DNA from: Pogonophryne albipinna
Taxonomy: Eukaryota; Chordata; Actinopteri; Perciformes; Artedidraconidae
Direction of reading: 5' to 3'
DNA: 64,000 nt
Assembly: GCA_028583405.1 (NCBI GenBank)
Contig: CM053259.1
Coordinates: 18,947,594 to 19,011,593 of the forward strand
Below, piece by piece: positions 48,900 through 62,209 of this stretch. The position numbers were made by a program, and so were the translations under genes. The notes beneath the pieces are model-generated. The model worked only from the letters and a program-made list of their open reading frames with translations, did not search any database and had not been told where the DNA came from. How positions within the stretch are numbered: position 1 is the first letter of the stretch; each line of letters opens with the position of its first letter.

Positions 48900-49781
48900 C
48901 AGTGGTGGACTGGGACTAAAAATCATCCCGGGACTCTCGACCGGCCCACTTCGGTACCGCTAGTAAATTGTCAACGGGGGGAGTGGGGGATGTCGGGGGC
49001 GGCGGGTGCTGTAGGCTAGGGAAGGCTAAGCCTTCCCAAATATTTGTGTCACTGCATCCTGGTAAAATACAAATATAATGTATAATGTCTGTGTCTTTGA
49101 CATTAGCGCTGCTAGCCACCTGTGCCCTGTACTACGAAGCCAGTTCAACATACCCTGGATATGTTTGAGTAACAAACAAACTAACAACAACAAACTAACA
49201 AACGAGATCTCGCTAAGCGGTCCTACGACGCTGGTTATTAACTCGGTAAATCAAGCCAGGGTTTCTCTCACCAGCTGAGAGCGCGTTCACGTCTAAGACA
49301 CGAGTGGATCTGACTTTAATTACATTTGACTTGAGTGTTTCGTCAACATAATGTGTTGCTTAAAATAATACTTCTGCATACAGTATGTGACACTGTAAGT
49401 GTTGCACGGCCAGATACGGCTGGAGAAGCTGACTCGGATAAGGAAATATATGATATATTATGATATTATATGATCGATGATCTGATTGATGATTTAATAT
49501 GAATGATAAGTGCGACACGTCGGCGTCTTCTCGGCATACGGCAGTTTAAACTGTATTTCCTTTATCCTGTAATATAACTTGAGAGATTTAAACTCCGCAC
49601 ACTGAGTTGATCTCTTTTCTATAGACGCCGGAGGCGGGCAGCGTCAGGTAAACAAAGTTATTTAGCCTTCCCAAACCTGAGCCTCACGCGCCGCCTATGG
49701 GGGATGTGCTAGTGACTTATCCGACCGGCCCACTTCGGTACCGGCCCATCGGGATTCGTCCCGATAGCCAGTCCGCCACTG
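48900..49781. mobile_element. Nested TIR element (CAGTGGTGGACTGG ends), hAT-like
   Basis: Ends CAGTGGTGGACTGG and CCAGTCCGCCACTG, with CCGGCCCACTTCGGTACCG present near both ends. The flanking octamers do not match well, so the target duplication is lost or the ends are misjudged. The phrase GTCAACGGGGGGAG occurs both inside (48971) and just outside (49804). Confidence 0.75.
48994..49698. mobile_element. Third-level nested TIR element
   Basis: Flanked on both sides by GGGGGATGT (48985-48993 and 49699-49707). The ends are related as inverted repeats: GGCGGCGGGTG...GGAAGGCTAA and TTAGCCTTCC...CACGCGCCGCC. It lies inside the CAGTGGTGGACTGG element, so it is the youngest of three. Confidence 0.75.
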
Positions 49782-49859
49782 CACCCAGCCCACGTAAACT
49801 GTCAACGGGGGGAGCCTCGCTGCGGGGAAACGGTGGACCTAGTGTCCCGATCGGAGTGG

Positions 49860-49881
49860 GAATAATAATAATAATAATAAT
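49860..49881. repeat. (AAT)n microsatellite
   Basis: Seven AAT units in the TTAA element. Confidence 0.9.
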
Positions 49882-51930
49882 CCGTGCATTTTATCCATTA
49901 ATTTCCCCAACATTGTGGTAAAAAAAAACACACGTTTAATCCATGTTGGTGTACTACAACTACAAAAAGCATCGGTTTGTTTTCTCATCAGGAAATGCAG
50001 ACCGGCTCAAACAAACGATTTTTAATCATCATCCTCACGATCATTTAATGTATCATATGTTCGCCGAATTGACATGAAAGCACTAATAAATGTAGTTTAA
50101 TCCACTTGAGTTTACAACTACAAAAATAATCGATTTGTTTTTATATCACATCCTACGGGAGGAAATTCAGCAGCTCTCACTACCGATTTGTAATCCTAAT
50201 TTAATCATCATCTTCACCACGATCATTTATGTTTATGTTCGCCGAATTGACATGAAAGCACTGACAAATATGAATATACTGTAGTCAACTTCATTAAAAC
50301 GTTATTAACGTGCCTAAACTCAGTAATTCACCATTTCTACGCATGACAACACACTTTGTCCGTGTTTCGCTCTCTCACCGCACAGTGAAGCGTTCCCGTA
50401 TTGACGTCACTTCCGGCTTCCCCCAAAACTTCAAAATGAGTCGAAGGAATTTCCCCGCGATGTTCGAAATTATTGATATTTATCGGAACGGTATCGCATC
50501 TTCTTTTTTAAACTGACGGTTCGAGATTACTAGTAGCCCAATATTTCATTGCACAACAGTTGTTGGGATGCTGTCACAGGCTCTTTAAGCTTAGAGCAAT
50601 AAATCAGACCCATATCTGAGAAAGTACCACATGAAAAATACATAACACACTCTAAAAACAAATTCAGGCGACCTTTCACCTCCACTTAATTAAATGCTTG
50701 GTTGCAAGATAAAAATGTGAGTTCATTGATTTAGATAAACATTTTAAGTTGCAAACATTAATTTATAAGTTGTGTTGACGTAATAATGTTGGTAATTACA
50801 TCAACTTAATATTGTGTGTAATTTAAACTCGGATTTCTGCGTTAATTGACTTGAAACTAAATTCAAGTTGTAGTAAGTAATGCAATTGGCTTGATAACTT
50901 CATTGTTCTACACCTTGAGTTAAGGATTTCAAGTCCACTCCCACTTAACATACCTGGACAAGTTCCCACAGTTAAGACAAATAGAAATACTACACAAAGG
51001 ACATTTCAAGGTGAGTGTCATCATTCAAATACAGTAGATAGCCTTGTAGTTGCACTGTATAGGCAAATTGCTGCTTGACCAAAATGAGCAGCCTTTGAAC
51101 TGTGAATAGTTCTGTGAGAGGATACAAAGTAGTAGAGGCTACTGTGAGAGTAAAAATACTTTGTACTATTGTGATATCTCTTTTTATTAAAAATGAATCT
51201 CGGTGAAGCAGATCAAGGACATGCTTCTTGAGGTAGGATCGTTATTTAGAGTTGTCATTGAAATGCAAGTTGTTGGCAGTCACCCATTCAGAATATATTC
51301 ATTTAGGTAATTTCTTTTTTTCCTTTTTCAAAAATAGCACAATACAATTGAAGTATGCAGAGAACTATAGCCATCCGTTGCCTTGTCGTGTACCTTGGAG
51401 AAAAGGAAGAGGCCCTTTTCAAGGAGTTTAGCGACGTAATTAAAAATCTTGAAATTAAATAAAATCCATGGACACAGGACAAAAGCACTGCTCTCTGTCA
51501 GTTACATTTTGAAGTATATTGCACTTTTGGCCACACCCCAATCAATAATATCTTAGCAACGTTCAACATGGATAGGTGTTGACAGCAATTGCATGGGAAA
51601 AGGATTGTGTACAATTTGAAAAGTGGCTTCTGCTCTTCACTTAAAGGTGGGGTAGGTAAGTTTGAGAAACCGGCTCGAGATACACTTTTTGTTATATTCC
51701 ATGGAATGCTCTTAACATCCCGATAGCAATGAATATCTTAAGTGCTTTGACATAAAATCCATAAAAAAATGTCATCTGTGGAAGCCGTAATACTGATTGC
51801 CGCCCTGTCTGTCAGCCTTCCATCTCGTGCACGCACAAATGTATCTCGTGCCCTCATTGGGCGTGCCGTCATTGGGCGTGCATTGCAGCAGTACTTCAAT
51901 GACTCGCCAGCAACAGGCGGCCACTTTCAC

Positions 51931-52087
51931 CATGGCAGAGTTAGGTTCAACATCGTCTACTGGTGGCAAAAGAAATAATGTAACGGAGCAAATTAGGAAC
52001 AAAAACAAAGTGGAAACTAGGAGAATTCAAACCAGAGTCAATATCGGAATTGCTTTTCAACGATGGCGACTACTGATGGAACACACC
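51931..52087 (+). pseudogene. N-terminal exon remnant of a family S transposon protein
   Basis: The frame MAELGSTSSTGGKRNN is followed by a basic helix, RNKNKVETRRIQTRVN, and IGIAFQRWRLL. The RVNIG-FQRW pattern is one I associate with proteins of fish TTAA/Kolobok-like elements, but I cannot verify this. It is broken at 52088 by a MITE. No later coding part is found. Confidence 0.45.
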
Positions 52088-52521
52088 TATGGGGGTTATT
52101 CCCTATCTTTATTCAAGAGCATGGTATTTAAATTTGAGAGCATACTTTATGTATTTATTTCCCTCAAACCCTGTCCTCGCACTCAAATAGTGCCTGCTTG
52201 CACTTAGATTTGCTCTGCTTCTGCTCAAACTGTACGCTTGCACTCAGATATATTGCTGTCTACAGATTTTTTCTGCTCTCAGATTTATTCTGTGCGCGCT
52301 CGAAACTTTTGTGCAACAATCCTGTCAAAATCCCTCAACCAATAGGAGGCCAGGTGTCCTTGCGGGTGCGTTCGCTTTACTTATTACAGCGTCCCGTAAG
52401 GGCGGTTACTCTTTGGTTTGTCTTTGGTGCGATGACAGGGTTTGAGTGAAGGAAATCAATAAAGTATGCTCTCAAATTTAAATACCACGCTCTTGAATAA
52501 AGATAGGGAATAACCCCCATA
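52088..52521. mobile_element. 434-bp MITE with ~95-bp inverted repeats and 6-bp duplication
   Basis: The ends TATGGGGGTTATTCCCTATC are inverted and stay paired for roughly 95 bases with few mismatches, including ATTTAAATTTGAGAGCATAC and CTCAAACCCTGTC. The perfect hexamer CACACC flanks it (52082-52087 and 52522-52527). A 6-bp duplication is unusual. IS3EU-type elements are one possibility. It carries no gene. Confidence 0.88.
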
Positions 52522-53009
52522 CACACCGAGTTGACATCTGACATCAGTTCAAAATAAAAAGTGAATTGCCTAATATTTTTGTTGTGGAATCAATTAATTT
52601 CTTTCTTTAAAGGCAAAAACATGAAAAAGCTAAGAAAAAAAAACTATTGAATATAATATATTTGGAGCAACTTAATTTATAAATGGTTGTCAACTTAAAA
52701 ACGTGTGTTCACAATGATGGTAATTAAGTACATACAACTTAAAATTCCTTTTAAATCATACGGTAAAACAAGTTGGAGCAACTTCATTTTTGGAGTAATC
52801 AACTTCAAAACTTGTGTTTATGCTACCAATTATTAAGTTAGTGGTAATTAAAAACACCTCTGATTGTAGAGGAAAAGCCTTCTCCCCTAACTCAAATAAC
52901 TTTGTTGCTTTAAGACAATTTCATTAGAAGTTGTCTTAACTCAATAAACATAGATGCAAACTGTTGCGTTGATTTTCTTTGTTGAGCCAAGGCATTTGTT
53001 TTTAGAGTG

Positions 53010-56000
53010 CACCTTTGCAGTTATAAATGATCTCAAAGCTAGTAGGGAAACACTGCTTTAGTTAATGTCGGGGTTGTTTTTTGAGGAAAGAATGATGACC
53101 TAAATGCAACTTTGGAGCACTTTTAGTTAAAATAAAAGGGTCAGTATTCCCAAAATATAAATATACATCATGTTTATGATTGGTAGATTCACAAATAATC
53201 AGTGTACTTAGTTTAGTTTTTCATAAATTATCAACCTCATAAAAAAGGAAAAGTAGAGAATTATGGATATACTGTAAGGATACAATCAGCGAAGTTTGGA
53301 TATAAGTGGGGTATGTTCAAGCAGAGAAATGGATGTTGGGATGGAGTGAGGTAAGATGGGGTGAGGGATGGAGCAGAATATTGAAGAGAAAGAGATAGAT
53401 GGAGGAGGGGAGTCTCCTACTAAAAGGTCAGGTGTTCCTGCTGCAGTTCATGTTTTACCTTTTATCTTCTGAGACAGAGACAGGCAGAGGCACGATAACA
53501 GACAACTGATTTTGCCAGGTATCACTCAATAAACTGCTTGCATTAAGGTGGATAGGATTAAGTAAACAAATCAGCAATTATGCCTGAGCCAAAAATTCAC
53601 TTCCTGTCTTTTAGCCTCCCCCCACAGCCTGAGTCTGCTGTTAACCAATATACACACTGTACAGGACCACCTATTTCACAGATTTTGCCTCCAGTTGCAC
53701 TGTTATTTCACTTTTTGGATGGATTTAAGGTCAGGATCACGGAAGTTTTTTATGGCCCATACTAGAGGATGTTTGATGTGCCCCTGCTCCAAGGAAGAAG
53801 GTGTTAAAAGCATCTGACAAACAGCAACATCACTGCTAGTGTTTTTAAAAACAGGAAGTGTTAGTGCTGGCTTCAAATGTAACAGCTCAATTGTTTCAGT
53901 CACTCTGCCAGCAGTCTCTATCACCCTTTTCTAAGGTGGGAAATCCCAGACCAAAAGCCACATTTTAGGTCTCCTGTATGCTCAGGCTAAAGAAAACTGA
54001 AGTGACATCTGGAACCACATTGGTAAAAAAAAAATCATTTTAACCTCATTCTTGTTGTTGTCTTCATAGTTGCAGAAAAAGTATTCAGATACCCAACCCA
54101 AAGTGGTAAAATAGTGAATAAAAAGGTAATAAAGAGATATTTGCCAAATCATATTGAAATTATTCATTTTTGGGACTCACTGAATATAGAGCAGATAAGT
54201 CATTTATGTGGACTGCATGTAGGGCTCAAAATACACAGACAACTGTGGCATGGCCTTCACATTTCCTTTCAAGAATACAAATAAAAGAATGCATTTGACC
54301 AATAAAGGGTCAATGGCTTACTAGGAGACCTTTTCAAAAGTTGTTTTGGAAGCTTTGGTATGCTTGGAATGACGTGTTGCATGAGTGACTTTGGTTTTGT
54401 GAAGCAGTCTGAAACTAGGCCTTTCTTATTGAGTTGTACAGAGGGACAGCAAGCTAAGATTGCTGTGTTATGTGGTAAGACATACAAACTGGTTCTTACC
54501 TGTAGTGCTATTTATCTACTGAGATTGTTTTGGTGTGAAATGCAGAGATAGCAGCTGTGTCGATGTCAGCTTTCTCTCAATATAATGGAACCAAATGGCC
54601 CTTTGCTTGTGGTGCTCAAAGTGCCAAAATAAACATTTGAAAAACTCAACAGCATTCTTTCTTTCTGAAATCATGACCTGGCACTCAAGATAATCCACAG
54701 ACCTTGAGCAATTTCATTCAGGAACTATTTTCTTTTAAAGTATCACTACAGAGAAGGAAGTGTGTACTCATGTACAATTAGTTCTCCTGGGCTTTCGGAG
54801 CTAGCTCAGCCTAGGAAGACGGCATACATGTTTACATCTTGCGCTATCACAAGCCTCTCGTCCATGATTTGATGCATACATGCTGTTGAGGTTTTTTAAA
54901 TGTGTTTTGTTGGAGAGTTCACAGACATCTCTACGGTTGACACCTCAACACTCAAAAACCTTGCATCAAAACAATCTGAATGGATGGATAGCACTACAGG
55001 TGGGAGAACAAATATATATTTTTTATTTTGTGGTGTACTGTCACTTCAAGATAGAACAGAGGGTACCAGAAATACCTGTTCACAATGTTCTCTACGTTGG
55101 TTGTTGGGGACAAATATGTCACAGGGATACATTATTGAATGCTGGAGCCTCATGGCTATCTAAGGTGAGCAGGAGGGTAGATAGGCCTGTTCAGGTGGGG
55201 GTTAACCATTCAGGAAAGAGGTCCACTTGGAGCTGCAAAGTAGCATAACAACTAGTGCTAGTTGCAGTATACCAGTGGGACTAAAGATGAATAAAAGGGG
55301 AAGAGGGTCGTTCTGTGCAGGAAAGTTTTAAGAACAAGAGAGACTGTCACTTTGGACTCCAACTGATTCAATTGAAATGGCAGCTCTCCAAGATATCATA
55401 AAGAGGACGGGTGCAGATTATTAATAATCTGGCAGCATCATCACTGTGGCAGCAGCTGGCTGTTTGAAGCAAGTACCCTCCTGCTAAGTCTTCAGAGAAA
55501 ACCTCTAAACAGGCACCACTGACTTAACAAAGCAATCCTATACCTGCCAGTTTGAAGGAGGGCAGGGGTTGGCACACCAGAGACACCCACTTTCATACTG
55601 CAGGAAGCTCTGGTGCTCAGGCTTTGGTTTAGCAGAACGTGCCTGAGCAGGGCTGAGTGAGGGGGGGTGTAGAGCTGGACAGGCGGCACGTTTGAATGTA
55701 TTCGGGTCACAAAAATTAACCAAGATCCATGAAGTTCGCTTCAACTTTTACTCATGTTTTTCATATAGTTCTTCCATCTTTCCCTATGTTTCACCCTCCA
55801 AGGAAAAGTGATTTTTTTGTTTGTTCTACAGCATATAATTACTGTATAAGAGTGTACAGTGGATTGATTAATCAAGGCCGAAGCCGGAGTAAAAGACAAC
55901 TAGGTTTCAAGAACAGAACAAAGCTTCAGGTTGTATGAGTGATGCATGACCGAAGGAAGCTGATGGAGCTTCCGTCTGCACGGAGCTGCTGCAGACAGCA

Positions 56001-56420
56001 GCATTTGTTAAGATGACAGTGTTTCCGCTCAGACAGACAGATGACTATACAATGTGGCTGAATTGCATTTGCTGGAGACAAACCCTGAGGTGGGGGAAGA
56101 GATGTGGAGCAGTGGTCACAACCAGAAACCTCAAGGCCCTTAAATATGTTAGTGAAGATCAGTGGCAGATGTTATGGAGGGTGAGCAGAGCAGGACTGAG
56201 AGCAGACCCGAAAAACTAGAAAATATTATAGTACAGTACATTCCAAATGTATATTTATGTATATATGTAATCCTTTACAGAAGCCCTATATTGAATGACA
56301 CCTGTTCACTGCAACACATGTGTATTCCTGTGCCTTTAATTTACATGCTGAGTTCATAGAGTTCATATACACACACTCATGTGTTCACAGATCTGCAAGT
56401 GGCAGCTGGAGAAACACAAT
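53010..56420. other. Unique non-coding stretch
   Basis: No transposon ends or tandem repeats except a GA/GGGATGG-rich patch at 53330-53410. Frames such as 54880-55248 (+) show no known motif. No exon signals supported. Confidence 0.45.
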
Positions 56421-56605
56421 GTATATATATATATATATATTAGTGTTGCACGGTGTACCGATACTTGAAAGGTACCGCGATACCCTGCCGTTAAAAACGT
56501 TACGATTCCTCCGTTTCATTAGTATCGGTACTTTAAGAATGACGGGGAAAAGTACTCCGGTGAGAAAGCGCTGTTTTAATCCCTCCCCTCTCAAGCACGC
56601 TCTAA

Positions 56606-57368
56606 TGGCGCGTTTCCACTGCAGCGGGTAGCTCTCTTTAAGCGTGCCGAGCCATGCGGGGCCCGTTTTTGGTTGCGTTTCCACTTGGCCTAGTTTTGGC
56701 CCGGGGCTACTTTTTCACCTTTTTTCTGGCCCGACTAAATCGTGGTTCTAGGGCCAGGAACAACCAGGCTGAGTCGGGCTGAGTATGCTAAACTAGAGAG
56801 AATCGCTGGCAAGGGGGCTACAACTACAACAAGATGAACATATTTGACCGTGATTTAATTGTAATACACGTTTCAAAATGATGCCGAAGTAACAACATAC
56901 TGATACCGGTTAGTAAAAACCATGAATTAATGCTTTGACAAGTCTGCAGACAGACGGCAGGCGAAAAACCCTTTTAAAATGCGTGCTTTCTAAATGGAGC
57001 TTGGCTAAGCTAACGCTGTATATGCTCCGACCGTCCACACTCACAACAACGGCCTATACAGACATAAATAAACCAGCGACTGTATTCGCCATGACACAGG
57101 CAGTCTGTGGTTTGTACTTGTTTAACTTTTGTCTAGTTTCTGAACAGATACGAAGAGCTGTGAACTCTGAGTGCTAAGAGCTAACGGCTGTGTTGTTTTT
57201 TGGGGCGCTCATTGAAGATGACGTCACGGCTCCGCCTACACTGCGTTACTATAGTAACTACCCCAGTTCCTAAACTGTAATGGAAGCTCAGCATTAAAGT
57301 GAGCCGGGCCTACTAAGGCCTAACCAAACCGAGCGAGGCCGAGCGAGGCCTGCAGTGGAAACTCGCCA
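56606..57368. mobile_element. Harbinger-like MITE nested in the hAT
   Basis: Ends TGGCGCGTTTCCACTGCAG and CTGCAGTGGAAACTCGCCA, with TAA on both sides (56603-56605 and 57369-57371), fitting the TWA target of PIF/Harbinger elements. GAGCCGGGCC/GGCCCGG-type motifs occur near both ends. The plus frame 56935-57177 shows no transposase motif. Confidence 0.9.
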
Positions 57369-57423
57369 TAAGTGCCTCCCCTCTCTCGTGCACGCGCTAG
57401 CTGCCAGAGCATGTGAGAAAAGC

Positions 57424-57663
57424 ATGGCTGGAAGTGGGAGTGCAACTGCCGCTGTGCCTCGGCTTGTTGACAAAAAAGACGCCAGAAGCTAAATTTGGAA
57501 GTATTTTAGCTATATCTCTGACAGTGAGGGCAAGCCTACGGACACCACGAGGCCTGTCTGTAAGACATGTTTTAGATCCCTGCAAACCAAGGGAGCCAAC
57601 ACATCAGACTTGGCTAAGCACCTCGCCGACCGGCATCCAGAGACAGACAGGTTAGCGAATGTG
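57424..57663 (+). pseudogene. hAT transposase N-terminal BED zinc-finger fragment
   Basis: The frame starts MAGSGSATAAVPRLVDKKD, meets a stop codon just before IWKYFSYISDSEGK, and then reads a complete BED finger: VCKTCF cysteine pair and HLADRHP histidine pair. The stop sits where the consensus has an ordinary residue between S and I, so a point mutation inactivated it. No catalytic domain follows before the right end. It is a remnant of the hAT's own transposase. Confidence 0.8.
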
Positions 57664-58113
57664 ATAGATAACATAATTACATCATGCTCAAGCCCATGCC
57701 CTCAAATCTAAGTCAAACAAGTGTAATTTATTTTGTGACAAACGAATGTTTTCGTAGTTTGACGAGGCAATTAATGGCAATGATAACTGTCTAATATGGC
57801 TATCTTTTTAGCTAACTTACCAATGTGGCTAACATCTGCAATGTACATTTTGTCAATAATTATTTATATTACTGTACTATTACATGTTAATAAAATATAA
57901 AGTTAACTATCAAATAAATCACATAAACTCAAGTATAAAGAAGAGACCATGTTGTAAGAAAACACTTACAGTGTAACAGATAAACTACAATTTTATTGAT
58001 CATGAAAATAATAAAAGAAAAGTATCGAAAAATAATCGGAATCGCAATTCTTGATTTGGTATCGGTATCGAAACCAAAATGTTGGTATCGTGACAACACT
58101 ATATATATATATA

Positions 58114-61246
<3,133 letters not shown>

Positions 61247-62209
61247 TTAAAGGTATCCTATTATACTATTTGTAGGCATATATTATGTGTCTCAGATATA
61301 TAAAAAAACATGTCTATGATGCTCAAAATACCAAACAGATCATGCATTTTAGACATCCCTCGTATCCCTCTATTCCAGCCCTGTTAGAGAATGGCTGATC
61401 CGGGTCCTTAGCTTGAACATAAAATTATACTGGCAGATACAGATACATGCTGCCGTGATTAAATGCCATATCATGTTCCAAACCACATCAAGGATTGCTG
61501 TGTCACACAGCTCACAAAACATAAAAATAAGTATAAAATCACATAAAAGATACGAAACCCAAAACAAACCAGAATAAACGTAACAATTACAAAATAAAAA
61601 TCAAAACATAAAAACAACCACACTGAAAGCAAATAAAAGCAACAATCTTGGTTCCGAATGCTAAGGAGAAGAGGTGGGTTTTAAGACGGGATTTAAAAAC
61701 AGACAGTGAGGGAGCCTGTCTGATTAGCAAGGGCAGGTCGTTCCACAGTTTAGGGACGGCAGCAGAGAAAGCACGGTCCCTCTGCGCTTAGACTTTGTTT
61801 TTGGCACCCTCCAGGAGTATGGAGATCAAATGCTTTTTCTCTTGCGGGTTAACCACAAGGTGAGTTCCTTTTTATTTCCTGCTTTTTTACACATACTCTC
61901 TCCAGTACAGGTTAGCTCTTAGTGTTAGCGATGCTTGCTAATGTAAACAAAGACCATATTATGTCCAAAACAGTCGGGCAATATTTCTGATAGCAACGTT
62001 TCTGATTGGGCCGTAGGTCCACATTTCCAATATTACGTCATATCGGACGCAAATCTGGATCAGCTCCGTTGTACCTCCGTTTTTAGAGATGTGAGTACGG
62101 AGGAAAAGAGAGAGGGTTTTGTTTTCTGACCATTTGTGAGTTCCCTTACACACATATTTATGTAAAAAAGACATCAAAAAGTGCATTTTGCATGATAGGT
62201 CCCCTTTAA
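61247..62209. mobile_element. TTAA-target MITE, family D copy 2 (inverted)
   Basis: TTAA at 61247-61250 and 62206-62209. It is the reverse-complement counterpart of 5620-6332, sharing ATGACGTAATATCGG / CCAATATTACGTCATATCGG, GCTAACACT..GCGATGC-type and CAAGGTGAGTTCC segments. It is about 250 bases longer because of an insertion at about 61500-61815. Confidence 0.85.
61500..61815. mobile_element. Interspersed-repeat insert in family D copy 2
   Basis: Absent from copy 1 at the matching point. The left half is A-rich. The right half (GGTGGGTTTTAAGACGGG, GGTCGTTCCACAGTTTAGGG, AAAGCACGGTCCCTCTG) is a phrase I know from dispersed fish repeats, but I cannot name the family. An A-rich end suggests a retroposed piece. 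Confidence 0.5.

Larger units (their letters stand above)
48491..50588 (+). mobile_element. 2.1-kb TTAA-target (Kolobok-like) element
   Basis: TTAA at 48491-48494 and 50585-50588, with inverted ends TTAAAGAGCCTGTGACA and TGTCACAGGCTCTTTAA. Near the left end a plus frame starts MAHTAASSDSDDSLILNV, an acidic N-terminus that may be a remnant of the element's gene. It is cut off by a nested transposon at 48900. The right part holds two similar segments, each with TCATTTA.., GTTCGCCGAATTGACATGAA and ACTACAAAAA words (50.05-50.25 kb). Confidence 0.85.
51641..52600 (+). mobile_element. TTAA element family S, longer copy with gene start
   Basis: It starts TTAAAGGTGGGGTAGGTAAG like the MITE at 41.35 kb, and matches it for about 180 bases, then carries different, coding sequence. 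The right end is not found, so the end coordinate is approximate. It suggests that the 350-base MITE derives from a larger gene-carrying parent by internal deletion. Confidence 0.7.
50648..53009. mobile_element. CACTA-like non-autonomous element
   Basis: Ends CACTCTAAAAACAAA and TTTGTTTTTAGAGTG are inverted repeats 2.36 kb apart. The sub-terminal DNA at both ends is rich in short AACTTAA/AAGTTG and TGGTAATTA repeats in opposite orientation. The CACT start suggests the CACTA/EnSpm class. A 2-3 bp target duplication could not be confirmed. It hosts the two elements that follow. Confidence 0.65.
56441..58101 (+). mobile_element. hAT transposon with BED-finger remnant
   Basis: Ends TAGTGTTGCACGGTGTACC and GATACCAACATTTTGG..GTGACAACACTA-type inverted repeats, rich in ATCGGTA motifs. 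It sits in a TA repeat, so the 8-bp duplication (TATATATA-like) cannot be phased. After subtracting the nested element it is about 0.9 kb and internally deleted. Confidence 0.85.
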
